DNA of 64,000 nucleotides, from positions 1,116,001-1,180,000 of the forward strand of contig NZ_JXQC01000003.1 in NCBI RefSeq assembly GCF_001305965.1. Reading direction: 5' to 3'. The stretch comes from Erythrobacter sp. SG61-1L (GTDB lineage: Bacteria > Pseudomonadota > Alphaproteobacteria > Sphingomonadales > Sphingomonadaceae). Position 1 is the stretch's first letter, and the number at the start of each line of letters is the position of its first letter. The notes beneath the pieces were generated by a model, which saw only the letters and a program-made list of their open reading frames with translations, was not told the origin of the DNA and ran no database searches. Positions 19,782 through 28,351 of this stretch are shown one piece after another. The position numbers and the translations under genes were made by a program.

Positions 19782-20350
19782 GCCCTGAGCGCCGCATGGA
19801 CGCACGCATGACCGCTACCCATCGCGACCGCTTCGGCAAGACGATCAACCGCGATCATTCGGTGGTGCTGGCACATGGTGTGCCGCTGCTCACAATTCTG
19901 CTCGCCTCGCTTGCGCCTCTACTTCCGGTAATTGCTGCAGGCCCGGTGATGCCGCCCTTCGGCTTCATGATGTTGCTTGCCTGGCGCATCGTGCGCCCGG
20001 GCCTGCTACCGCTATGGGTCGGGTTGCCGCTTGGCGCGTTCGACGATCTGTTCAGCGGGCAACCCTTCGGCAATGCCATCCTTCTCTGGTCGGTCGCAAT
20101 GCTGGCTATGGACGCAATCGAACTCCGTTTTCCCTGGCGCGGTTTCTGGCAGGACTGGGGCACAGCATCCGGCATGATCACTGCTTATCTGTTCATTGGC
20201 GCCCTGTTTGCCGGCGGCAACTTCGAAATTGAACGATTTGGTCTTATCATTCCGCAGATATTGCTGAGTGCGCTGTTGTTCCCCATCGTGGCGCGCATGG
20301 TTTCCTTCTTCGATCGTGTCAGGCTGTTCCGCATCAAGGTGGTAGGCTGA
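19778..20350 (+). CDS. mreD: Rod-shape determining protein MreD
   Basis: 190-aa polytopic inner-membrane protein with about five predicted spans and the MreD-like segment PLWVGLPLGAFDDLFSGQPFG. ATG 19778 overlaps the mreC stop (ATGA). It is part of the elongasome and is followed 5 nt later by mrdA. Sequence conservation in MreD is low, so the assignment relies strongly on synteny. Confidence 0.93.
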   Translation: MSPERRMDARMTATHRDRFGKTINRDHSVVLAHGVPLLTILLASLAPLLPVIAAGPVMPPFGFMMLLAWRIVRPGLLPLWVGLPLGAFDDLFSGQPFGNAILLWSVAMLAMDAIELRFPWRGFWQDWGTASGMITAYLFIGALFAGGNFEIERFGLIIPQILLSALLFPIVARMVSFFDRVRLFRIKVVG

Positions 20351-20355
20351 CCGCA

Positions 20356-22473
20356 ATGGCACGGCCACGCACGACAGCCGGAACGCTGAACAATTCATTC
20401 CAGCGCCGCAGCTTCCTTATCGGCGGGATACAGGGCGGCGTAGGCCTGCTGCTGGCCGCGCGCATGGGCTACCTGGCGGTGGCGGAGAACGAGCGTTACC
20501 GCGTCCTGTCGGAATCCAACCGAGTAAACCTGTCACTGATCCCCCCTCGCCGGGGTTGGATCCTTGACCGCAATGGCGCTCCGCTTGCTTCCAATCGCGC
20601 CGATTTTCGCGTGGACGTGGTGCCCGAGCGAATGCTCAACCCGGAACGCGAGGTAGAAACGCTCGGCACTTTGCTCAATCTGTCTGCCGTGCAGGTTCAG
20701 GATCTGAAGGACAAACTGTCCGATGCGCGCGGCTTTCAACCCGTCGAAGTCGCCAGCGGCCTTGATTACGAGAAATTCGCAGCAGTCAGCGTCCGACTGC
20801 CTGACCTGCCCGGGGTCGTCCCTCAACGCGGCTTCTCGCGCCATTACCCTACTGGCCCTTCGGTAGGGCACCTGATCGGATATGTCGGGGCAGCGTCTGC
20901 CGAGGAATATGAAAAAGAGCGGATTCCGCTGCTAGTCACTCCCGGCTTCAAGATGGGCAAGGACGGGCTGGAAAAGCAGTTCGAACAGACCTTGCGGGGC
21001 GAACCGGGTGCCCGGCGCGTGGAAGTCACTGCCAGCGGCGAGATCGTCCGCGATCTTGAAACACGCGAAGATGTTCAGGGCAAGCCGATCAAGCTGACCA
21101 TCGACGGCCCACTACAGGATTATGCCGCACGCCGCCTCGGTCTCGAATCCGGCTCTGTCGTAGTGCTCGATTGCCTCACCGGCGACCTGTTGTGCATGGC
21201 GTCCATGCCCAGCTTCGATCCCAACAGCTTCTCCGACGGCATCGGCCGTGTCGAATGGAAGATGCTGGCGGATGACGATCACGTGCCTTTGCGCAACAAG
21301 GTGCTCAAGGGCCTTTACCCGCCCGGCTCCACCGTCAAGCCAATGGTCTCCATGGCTTTTCTGGAAGCCGGTCTGGACCCGCATGAGACAGTGTTCTGCG
21401 GCGGCGGCCTGAAAGTGGGCAACCGCGTGTTCCACTGCTGGAATCGGCGCGGGCACGGCCAGGTCGATATGGCCAAGGGCATTTACCAGAGCTGCGATGT
21501 CTATTTCTATCACTTCGCCCAGCGGCTGGGCATGAATGTGATAGCGCCGATGGCTCGCCGTCTGGGCATGCAGGAAGAATTCCCTCTGCCGGTCTCCAGC
21601 CAGTTCTTCGGCACCGTCCCCGATCCCGAATGGCTGATGCGCAAGCACAAGCGCGAATGGCAGCCCTATGATACGGTGAATGCCACTATCGGCCAGGGCT
21701 ATATGTTGGCCAATCCCCTGCAGCTCGCCGTGATGGCCACACGGCTCGCCAGCGGCAACAAGGTAATGCCGCGCCTGATCCTTGACGGGAAGAAGCCCAA
21801 ATTCGAAACCATGGGCTTCCACGGCGATCACACTACGATCATCCGCAACGCCATGAACGAAGTGGTGAACGGCGCAGGCACCGCCGGGCGGGCGCGCATC
21901 CCGATCGAAGGGATTCACATGGCGGGCAAGACCGGTACCGCGCAAGTCGTTTCGCTCAACGTCTCCAGCGGCAAGGGCGGCCTGTGGAAGCATCGCGACC
22001 ATGGCCTGTTCATCTTCTTCGCCCCTTTCGACAATCCGCGCTATGCCGGCGCAGTGGTGATCGAACATGGCGGCGGTTCCGGCGCGGCCTATCCTATCGC
22101 GCGTGATGTGATCACGTTCCTATACGACCCTGCTCTCGCCATGCAGAAGCTGCAGGAAATGGAGAAGGAATGGGGCGGTACGCCACGTGATCGCATGGCC
22201 CGCAAATATGCCGCCTATGCTACCGAATTCGGCATTTCCGTGCCGAAACCGCCATCCGATCCCGAAGATATAACTCGTCAGGTCGATGCCGAAGCGCGTG
22301 CCGCAGTGGCCGCGATCGAAGACTCGCCTGAAGGCGGCGCGGTCGTTACGCGGCCGGTCGAAATGGATCAGGAAATTGCGCCGCCCGGCACCGCAAATGC
22401 CGGACAGGCCGCCGCTCCGGCAGTTCCGCCTGCCTCCACGGTGTCAGTGCCGCCTGTAGCGGAGCCGAATTGA
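20356..22473 (+). CDS. mrdA: Penicillin-binding protein 2 (peptidoglycan transpeptidase)
   Basis: 705 aa. One N-terminal membrane anchor (SFLIGGIQGGVGLLLAAR) is followed by the PBP dimerisation domain (RRGWILDRNG) and the transpeptidase domain. The catalytic S325 lies in GSTVK; the second motif is the SCD of QSCDVYFYHF; the third is KTGTAQ at ~525. The extension after the catalytic domain is Pro/Ala-rich and probably disordered. The stop overlaps the rodA start (TGATG). Partner of RodA in lateral-wall synthesis. Confidence 0.97.
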   Translation: MARPRTTAGTLNNSFQRRSFLIGGIQGGVGLLLAARMGYLAVAENERYRVLSESNRVNLSLIPPRRGWILDRNGAPLASNRADFRVDVVPERMLNPEREVETLGTLLNLSAVQVQDLKDKLSDARGFQPVEVASGLDYEKFAAVSVRLPDLPGVVPQRGFSRHYPTGPSVGHLIGYVGAASAEEYEKERIPLLVTPGFKMGKDGLEKQFEQTLRGEPGARRVEVTASGEIVRDLETREDVQGKPIKLTIDGPLQDYAARRLGLESGSVVVLDCLTGDLLCMASMPSFDPNSFSDGIGRVEWKMLADDDHVPLRNKVLKGLYPPGSTVKPMVSMAFLEAGLDPHETVFCGGGLKVGNRVFHCWNRRGHGQVDMAKGIYQSCDVYFYHFAQRLGMNVIAPMARRLGMQEEFPLPVSSQFFGTVPDPEWLMRKHKREWQPYDTVNATIGQGYMLANPLQLAVMATRLASGNKVMPRLILDGKKPKFETMGFHGDHTTIIRNAMNEVVNGAGTAGRARIPIEGIHMAGKTGTAQVVSLNVSSGKGGLWKHRDHGLFIFFAPFDNPRYAGAVVIEHGGGSGAAYPIARDVITFLYDPALAMQKLQEMEKEWGGTPRDRMARKYAAYATEFGISVPKPPSDPEDITRQVDAEARAAVAAIEDSPEGGAVVTRPVEMDQEIAPPGTANAGQAAAPAVPPASTVSVPPVAEPN

Positions 22474-23591
22474 TGAGCCGGTCAATCGTCCCTGCCGCTG
22501 TCGCCAGACTGCCTTGGCAAGTCATCATCCCGTTGATGGCGCTGACCACCTTCGGCGGCGCCGTGCTTTATTCGGCCGCAGGCGGAAGCATGAGTCCGTT
22601 TGCGGCGTCACACCTGGTCCGCTTCTTCGTTTTCCTCATCATGGCGCTCATCATGGCCCGCGTTCCACGCGATCTTGTGCGCTGGGCCGCCTATCCCGCC
22701 TATGCCGCGGTTCTGCTGCTTTTGATGGCGGTGGAGGCCCTTGGGGCAATTGGCGGTGGTAGCCAACGATGGCTGAACCTCGGGCCGCTTGTGCTCCAAC
22801 CATCCGAACTGATGAAGCCCACTATCGTCCTGGTGCTCGCCAGCTTCTATCACACCCTGCCCGCAGGGGAGGTCGGCGGATGGCGCTCGATCATCCCAGC
22901 CGGCGGACTGATCGCACTGCCTATGGGGCTGGTGCTGTTGCAACCCGATCTGGGGACTGCATTGGCGATCGGCTTCGGTGGCGCCGTGGTGATCTTCCTT
23001 TCCGGCCTGCCGATGCGCTGGTTCGTGGGCGGCGGGCTTGCTGCTGCGGTTGCTGCGCCTTTGGCTTATTTCTTCGCATTGCACGATTATCAGCGCCGCC
23101 GCGTGACCACGTTCCTCGATCCGGAAAGCGATCCGCTCGGCGCTGGTTATCACATCACCCAATCCAAGATCGCCATCGGATCCGGCGGCATTTTCGGGAA
23201 AGGCTTCGGCAATGGCTCACAGAGTCACCTGAACTATCTGCCCGAACCGCACACAGACTTCGTCTTTGCCACGATGTCGGAAGAATGGGGACTGATCGGC
23301 GGCCTTGCCGTGCTGCTGGTGTTCGGCGTTGTGCTGCGCTGGGGCTGGGAAGTGGCTCGCCGCTCGCCTGACCGCTTCGGCGCCCTGCTGGCTGCCGGGA
23401 TGACCTCCACGATCTTCTTCTATGTTGCGATCAACCTGATGATGGTGATGGGCCTCGCCCCGGTCGTTGGCATCCCCCTGCCCTTCATGAGCCACGGCGG
23501 ATCGTCGATGATGACCAACATGATCTGTATCGGCACACTGATGATGGTCGATCGCTGGAACAGGCAGGGCGGACAACGCGGGCTTTCCTGA
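22473..23591 (+). CDS. rodA: Peptidoglycan polymerase RodA (SEDS family)
   Basis: 372-aa polytopic SEDS glycosyltransferase. Signatures include GGSQRWLNLGPLVLQPSE, LLQPDLGTAL, the catalytic-loop region EPHTDFVFATMSEEWGL and GIPLPFMSHGGSSM. ATG 22473 overlaps the mrdA stop; a TTG one codon earlier is also open. It is the last gene of the shape operon. Confidence 0.97.
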   Translation: MSRSIVPAAVARLPWQVIIPLMALTTFGGAVLYSAAGGSMSPFAASHLVRFFVFLIMALIMARVPRDLVRWAAYPAYAAVLLLLMAVEALGAIGGGSQRWLNLGPLVLQPSELMKPTIVLVLASFYHTLPAGEVGGWRSIIPAGGLIALPMGLVLLQPDLGTALAIGFGGAVVIFLSGLPMRWFVGGGLAAAVAAPLAYFFALHDYQRRRVTTFLDPESDPLGAGYHITQSKIAIGSGGIFGKGFGNGSQSHLNYLPEPHTDFVFATMSEEWGLIGGLAVLLVFGVVLRWGWEVARRSPDRFGALLAAGMTSTIFFYVAINLMMVMGLAPVVGIPLPFMSHGGSSMMTNMICIGTLMMVDRWNRQGGQRGLS

Positions 23592-24060
23592 ACAAATTTG
23601 CATTAGCTCTTTGCCGATAAGCTGCCAATTCATGTTGCGGAACGTCGCCGAAGGCAAAAATTTTGCGCAGAATTCTTCCGACTGAGTGGCACGATCTTTC
23701 CGTCATTCGGGGACGGTCTGGATCATTCGCAACCTTCCGCGCAGGGCCGCGGCAAGATCCTTCCACGATCACCGATACGGCACTTTCTCCGCCGCACTGT
23801 CCATCTCGCACTGCGGCAAAAGGGTTTGCATTTGAAACGGTATTCGATTAATTGCTCGATTAAATCGGAATAGACCGATCCAATCCGGCATCCCCCCGTG
23901 ACCGGATTCCAGACGATCCCTGAGTTTCCTCCCAGGGCCGGGACACATCCACGAGGAGAGGCGCAAGCCGAACTTCATGGATGTGTCCCTGCTTTGCCGG
24001 GGGACGCTCGTATTTGGCCGGCCGTGGAGCAACACGCGCCGGGACGAGGTATTGTTGTCG
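23592..24060. other. 469-bp intergenic region with two hairpins and a direct repeat
   Basis: No credible gene seen. It contains an AT-rich patch with a direct repeat TCGATTAA (23844-23851 and 23856-23863, offset 12 bp, about one helical turn). A 7-bp inverted repeat AATCCGG/CCGGATT spans 23882-23908. A 12-bp perfect inverted repeat pairs 23940-23951 with 23978-23989 (GGGACACATCCA/TGGATGTGTCCC). These precede the gene at 24061 and look like an operator or promoter region plus a structured leader. Confidence 0.6.
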
Positions 24061-24573
24061 ATGAACGGTCCGTTGACCTCAGTAGATCAGGAAGAAACGC
24101 AGGAACGCGAGGGCATCTCGCTTTGGAACCTTCACCGTGACCTGACCCGCCTTGCGGACGAACTGGCCGGCGCAGCCCGCCGTGCCGACACCGGCGCCGA
24201 ACACGACGCGCATGAGCTCTCGCAGGCCAGCACCAGCCCCACCGCACCCCGCGACTATTTTGAAACCTTGCTCACCCAGCGCCGCGAGCGCGAACGCTGC
24301 CTTGGCAACGAACTGTTCAGCGAACCGGCGTGGGACATCATGCTGGAACTGATGATTGCCCGGATTGATGGGCGAGAAATGCGCATCAGCGAACTCAGCG
24401 CAAGCCAGGAAAACTCCGGCAAGTTCTCGAGCTCCTATGTCGACGCATTGGTCGAGGCAATGCTGATCGAGCGGTACGAATGTTTTGAAGGCAGCAAGGA
24501 CTGCTTCCTGTCGCTTTCAAGCGAAGCGGCCCGTCGAATGGCAGAACTCTACCGCGCCCGGATGCGCGGATAA
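24061..24573 (+). CDS. Putative winged-helix (MarR-like) protein
   Basis: 170 aa. An N-terminal helical region (LWNLHRDLTRLADELAGAAR) leads to a segment RDYFETLLTQRRERERCLG and then a C-terminal block resembling a winged helix-turn-helix: EPAWDIMLELMIARIDG, MRISELSASQ, YVDALVEAMLIERYE, FLSLSSEAARRMAELY. That succession (helix, helix, recognition helix, wing, helix) is the MarR-like order. I recall similar unnamed proteins in sphingomonads. The target is unknown. ATG 24061 is preferred; an upstream ATG at 23977 would overlap the 12-bp inverted repeat. Confidence 0.65.
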   Translation: MNGPLTSVDQEETQEREGISLWNLHRDLTRLADELAGAARRADTGAEHDAHELSQASTSPTAPRDYFETLLTQRRERERCLGNELFSEPAWDIMLELMIARIDGREMRISELSASQENSGKFSSSYVDALVEAMLIERYECFEGSKDCFLSLSSEAARRMAELYRARMRG

Positions 24574-24716
24574 GCTGCTGTCTTTTCGATTTTTTTGTCT
24601 TTCTTACAGGTTTAGGGCAATAACCCCCTTCACACCGGCGAAACAGCCTCTATATGGAGCGCCTCCGGTGAGTCGCCGGAACGGCGGAAACGGGCCAACG
24701 GCCCAGATGCCAGTGT

Positions 24717-24792
<76 letters not shown>

Positions 24793-24822
24793 TATTTTTA
24801 ACGACTTAGATGCGACTTACAG

Positions 24823-24842
24823 GCCACGCCTTTCGGCGGGGC
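24823..24842. terminator. Hairpin between tRNA-Lys and the DUF262 gene
   Basis: GCCACGCC-TTTC-GGCGGGGC folds into an 8-position stem with one A/G mismatch. It lies between the convergent tRNA and DUF262 genes and could terminate either. It partly overlaps the first arm repeat. Confidence 0.45.
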
Positions 24843-24859
24843 ACCAATGGGGCATCAGA
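24838..24859 (+). repeat. Left sub-terminal (arm-type) repeat of the island
   Basis: Contains GGGGCAC (24838) and GGGGCAT (24849), 11 bp apart. The 16-mer CCAATGGGGCATCAGA (24844-24859) recurs exactly near the right end at 36934-36949. It overlaps the stop codon of the DUF262 gene. Probably an integrase or excisionase arm site. Confidence 0.65.
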
Positions 24860-26690
24860 TCTCAATGGGCGATGTCTTCCAGATCTCACCAGCCAGCGCG
24901 ATCAAGAGCGCGTGGCGCTTGTCGATTGAGGCGGCGCTCCATGCTGGGAACGAAGCCAGTTTCTCGTTGATCCGCGAAATCGACGTATTCTGCCCCACGT
25001 TGGTCAATTCGACCAAGCTACGAGTGAGATAGTTGCTGCTCTTCCGATATTCCTCCTGCTTTTTCGCATAAAAATCGTTGCTCGCAACAATGTTGATGGG
25101 CTTTTCCAAGAGTGTGAGGTTGCCCAGCCGGTTCTTGTAATCTTCGTAAATCGAGTCCGGGTTGTCCTCGGCCCATGCCGCGCTAAGTTCCGCAGTCGGC
25201 GTGTCCGGCAGGATATGCTCGATCTCCAGCACAACATAGGGGTCAAGACTGCCAGGGCTCCTCACGCCGCTAAATGCCAAATCGACATATTGGGTGAGCC
25301 GGGCCAGCAGATAGCGCGTCCGGTATTGCTGCATGGAATAGAGCGAGTAGCGTTTGAGGGCATCGGACAACTCTTGCGCCTTGTCAGCCATGCTGGTCTC
25401 AAAACGCTCCGCAATGAAGCCGTTCAGCTTTTCCTTCTGGATTGAAAGATCGGCAGCGGCCGTGATGACACGCAGTTCATCCGCCCATAGCGAGAAACTG
25501 CGCTCCAAATCCCGCGTAGGGGTCTTGGTGAAGATGTAATAGAATAGGAAGCTCTCAAGCTGTGTCACGAAATGATCGAAGAGCGGTTTCGGCAGTGGAG
25601 CCGCCGCCATGAGCAGCACGAAGTGCAGGCTGAATGCACCGCCGGTCAGGCGCTTAAGGCCATCCATTGCGAGATTGGGCTTGCCGTCATTGCCGCATCC
25701 ATTGGCAAAGGCGAGATAATGCTCGACATTGCGGATCACCTTACGGACGAACTCGAACGGCTTGTTCCCATAGTCGCAGACCGCGGCGTTGCCCTTGTCC
25801 ACCAGCCAGTCGTAAATTTCATCCTCGCGGATGACGGAATCGCCCCTACTGTTCTTGATGACGTAGTTCGCCATCAGGAAGTAGCGCAGGAAACGCAGAG
25901 GCTTCTCCCGCGCCTTTTCCAGCGGCTTGGTGATCTTTTTCCATTCGTCCTTGAGCTGCGAAAACTGCATGGACTGAACCTGCGTGAACAGCAGATTCTT
26001 GAGTAGGTCCATTGGGTTGAGGCCGACGCCGCGCTCGTTGATCGTCTCGAAGATTTTCAGCGCGCTACTGACATCGGTGGAAATTTGGATGAACACCACG
26101 CTGTTTGCCAGATAGCCCCAATATTTCTTAAGCTTGGTGATGTCGTCGTAATTGTCAGTCAGATAGTGGTAGATGGTGGTGTAGGCGTTGATGATGTTTT
26201 CCAGCGAACCGAAGCTGGCGATACCAGCGGCCTGAATGCCGGTCCGCACGGTGATCGGGTCGCCGTTCACCTCGACCAGCGTCGCGATCACCTCCGCCGC
26301 GAATTCATAGCGTGGCTCCAGTTTCAGGCTGATCCGCGTTTCGCCGCTGTTGTCGGTATAGCTTGTGGAAATCAGCCCGCCGAGGGTCTGTTCCTGCGCT
26401 TCGCCTTGAAAGATGCGTCGCAGCGCGCAGAGCAGCAGGAAGAATGTCGTTAGCCGCTGCTGGCCGTCGATAACCTCGTAATGATTCTTCTGTTCGGTCG
26501 GGGAAACCAGCACCGTGCCGATGAAATATTCCCGCGCAGATCCGGCGTCGATCTGCTCGTTGATGTCCTCAAGGAGTTGATGAACTTCCTTGTCCGTCCA
26601 GACATATTCGCGCTGGTAGTCGGGAACGATATAGAAGCATTCCCGAAAGGCTTCTTCGATAGTGTATTTATGGTTTTCAATACGCGCCAT
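24855..26690 (-). CDS. DUF262/DUF1524 nuclease, GmrSD/SspE-like defence protein
   Basis: 611 aa. The N-terminal DUF262 (ParB/Srx-like) domain has VPDYQREYVW (22-31) and the nucleotide-handling motif DGQQRLTT (75-82). A long helical middle follows. The C-terminal DUF1524 HNH-type domain contains EIEHILPD (489-496, H492) and YKNRLGNLTLLEKP (N524). This architecture is shared by the type IV modification-dependent enzyme GmrSD and the phosphorothioate-sensing effector SspE, in which NTP hydrolysis at DGQQR gates DNA cleavage. It stands alone here without Ssp partners, so a modified-DNA restriction role is the likeliest (inference). Its stop codon lies inside the island's left arm repeat. Confidence 0.85.
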   Translation of the reverse strand: MARIENHKYTIEEAFRECFYIVPDYQREYVWTDKEVHQLLEDINEQIDAGSAREYFIGTVLVSPTEQKNHYEVIDGQQRLTTFFLLLCALRRIFQGEAQEQTLGGLISTSYTDNSGETRISLKLEPRYEFAAEVIATLVEVNGDPITVRTGIQAAGIASFGSLENIINAYTTIYHYLTDNYDDITKLKKYWGYLANSVVFIQISTDVSSALKIFETINERGVGLNPMDLLKNLLFTQVQSMQFSQLKDEWKKITKPLEKAREKPLRFLRYFLMANYVIKNSRGDSVIREDEIYDWLVDKGNAAVCDYGNKPFEFVRKVIRNVEHYLAFANGCGNDGKPNLAMDGLKRLTGGAFSLHFVLLMAAAPLPKPLFDHFVTQLESFLFYYIFTKTPTRDLERSFSLWADELRVITAAADLSIQKEKLNGFIAERFETSMADKAQELSDALKRYSLYSMQQYRTRYLLARLTQYVDLAFSGVRSPGSLDPYVVLEIEHILPDTPTAELSAAWAEDNPDSIYEDYKNRLGNLTLLEKPINIVASNDFYAKKQEEYRKSSNYLTRSLVELTNVGQNTSISRINEKLASFPAWSAASIDKRHALLIALAGEIWKTSPIEI

Positions 26691-26919
26691 GCTGCCCCCC
26701 GGCCGGATACCAATTCAGTGCCCCCCGCCATCCGAGATGGTTAGCCTCTGATCCTGCTAGGGTAAACCCGTCGAGAGGCAGGATGTTCGACATGCGTTCT
26801 GAACTTGGAGTGCCCGCAATCCCCATAGCGAAAATTTTATAGGGACCCGCAGCAGAGGTTTGCTCTCGAAGTTCGTAACTTCTTCCGCAGGCTGAAACCG
26901 GCTCATCAGTGGTACTTTG
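26691..26919. other. Short intergenic stretch upstream of the DUF262 gene
   Basis: No gene seen. It must hold the DUF262 promoter and the 3' region of the 64-aa membrane protein gene. A 6-bp inverted repeat GAAGTT-CGT-AACTTC lies at 26868-26882. Confidence 0.4.
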
Positions 26920-27114
26920 TCAGCGCTCTTTTACGCAATGGCTAGCCTCAGCATCACGCCCGGGGCAATCCCAATATGAGTAGCCGCCTTTGATCACGAC
27001 AGGGGAATCGCCGTTGGTGACCCATGCATAACTGCCGCCAAAAAAATGGTCGTAAGTGAAAAGAACAACGCAAATGGCAATCACTGCAAGCAACGCTACT
27101 GAGGCCCATTTCAT
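26920..27114 (-). CDS. Small single-span membrane protein
   Basis: 64 aa: MKWASVALLAVIAICVVLF gives one N-terminal membrane span or signal anchor, followed by an aromatic/Gly-rich exported segment with two Cys (YWDCPG, ASHCVKER). A good Shine-Dalgarno GAGGGG lies 8 nt before ATG 27114, which is why I accept it as a gene. No family recognised. It sits between the defence nuclease and a candidate structured RNA on the island. Confidence 0.6.
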   Translation of the reverse strand: MKWASVALLAVIAICVVLFTYDHFFGGSYAWVTNGDSPVVIKGGYSYWDCPGRDAEASHCVKER

Positions 27115-27183
27115 GGGTTTTCCCCTCGGAAGTCAATTGCGGTACGCCCCCGCTATTCGACTTCACACCATGCCCTGGTGATC

Positions 27184-27351
27184 GGGGAGTTAGTAAACCG
27201 AGATGAGTCGGCCCTGCGGCCTTTAGGCCCAAGAGCCCTGGACGTACGCCACAGGCTCCCCGACCATAGGTCACGGAGTGTGGCGCTGTTACGGTCAGCA
27301 CCAACCGCTCATCTTGGGGTTACTAATCCCCAGAGCCGTGCGTGGCGGCTC
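27184..27351. ncRNA. Candidate structured RNA with nested stems
   Basis: The outer arms 27184-27207 and 27308-27331 pair over about 22 bp with one bulge on each side. Inside lie a GGCC-TTTA-GGCC hairpin (27218-27229) and a long hairpin 27247-27285. The latter is built from CGCCACA/TGTGGCG, CTCC/GGAG and GACC/GGTC around a 3-nt loop. A further GAGCCG-N7-CGGCTC hairpin follows at 27333-27351. No coding frame explains this. Strand and function are undetermined: it may be an RNA or a replication or packaging element. Confidence 0.55.
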
Positions 27352-27537
27352 CGCGTCCTGTATGAGGAAGTAGGCGTTTCAACTCAATTAAAAGCTGCGC
27401 TCACCTGCCCCACACCGCAGTATTTCGCAGAAAAGCCAGCTTGAGAGGCACAGAGCCGCAGTCCGGAGAGCCGGAGGTTGGGCCTGAGACGTCGCCGGTC
27501 TCGATGTATGATGCCGTCCGAGATTCAGGAGGCTTTC

Positions 27538-28158
27538 ATGGGTGGCATCGGATCGGGCGCACGGCGTTCAACGCATATCGGCAACGTCGAAGAAATGCTG
27601 GCGCTTGATATACGCGCGTTGCGGCGGCTGGGTGTCGTCGCGCCGGGCGAATGCGTCATCGATACGTTGCGCTGGTCAATCGGCGGCCTAAGCACTGCCA
27701 GCGCGCGCCTCCGTGTCGACCTCAGCGACGTTGAACGTGGCGGCGTCATGGCGATCATCGGTCAAATGCCGGATGGTGCCATAAACCAGCCTGTCGCCAT
27801 CGAAATGGTGCGGTCACGTTTCGGGGGACACCGCTGCTATTTCATCTGCCCAATCACGGCGCGGCGTTGCGAGGTCCTGTATTATGCCAAAGGCCGTTTC
27901 GGCTCACGGGCGGCACAGCGCCTAAGCTATGCAGTGCAAGGCATGAACGACGTTTCGCGTGCCCGCCGTAAGGCAGCCAAGCTTCGCAGCCGTCTGTGCG
28001 GGTCGGGTGACCAACCGCGCCCGAGGGGGCGCAATCGCATCGATATGGTGGGGCGCCTTCGCCGAGCAGAATTCGAAGCACAGGCGCTATACCTTGAACG
28101 GCTTCGCGCCCTTTCCGGTTGGTCTGGTTCCCAGCGGATACCCGGCGAAAGGCTGTAG
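27538..28158 (+). CDS. Island hypothetical protein of the MGGIGSG type
   Basis: 206 aa beginning MGGIGSGARRS. I recall this start from a widespread uncharacterised family on plasmids and islands whose members have Cys pairs in the middle and C-terminal regions. Here only two Cys remain (FICPITARRCEVLYY), so a zinc site would be incomplete. The C-terminal third is strongly basic (SRARRKAAKLRSRLCG, GRLRRAEFEA), suggesting nucleic-acid binding. The start is decided by a perfect AGGAGG five nt before ATG 27538; the open frame upstream overlaps no family signal. Function unknown. Confidence 0.7.
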   Translation: MGGIGSGARRSTHIGNVEEMLALDIRALRRLGVVAPGECVIDTLRWSIGGLSTASARLRVDLSDVERGGVMAIIGQMPDGAINQPVAIEMVRSRFGGHRCYFICPITARRCEVLYYAKGRFGSRAAQRLSYAVQGMNDVSRARRKAAKLRSRLCGSGDQPRPRGRNRIDMVGRLRRAEFEAQALYLERLRALSGWSGSQRIPGERL

Positions 28159-28351
28159 GCGGTCCGAGAGACCGATTTCCGAGCGTTTGGGCACATCGAC
28201 CATCCGATATTGAATCAGCGGGTCCTGACCGAATTTAGTGATTTGGCGTACCAGCATCCGCGCGGAAATCAGCGGGTCTCTCGTGGGTTTTTTCCTGACT
28301 TCTCCGCACCCATGATCTTATTGGGAAGATGGTCAACGAAAGAAGGCCATC
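28159..28351. other. Island non-coding stretch with two tRNA-Lys-derived fragments
   Basis: AATCAGCGGGTCCT at 28213-28226 and AATCAGCGGGTC at 28267-28278 match the tRNA-Lys att core (24753-24766), in the same orientation. They may be degraded older att sites or integrase-related sites. The promoter for the 28352 gene must also lie here. Confidence 0.5.

Noticed and set aside
27184-27351. Group II intron or retron
   Set aside because: No reverse transcriptase or maturase gene anywhere in the island; kept only as an unspecified structured element.
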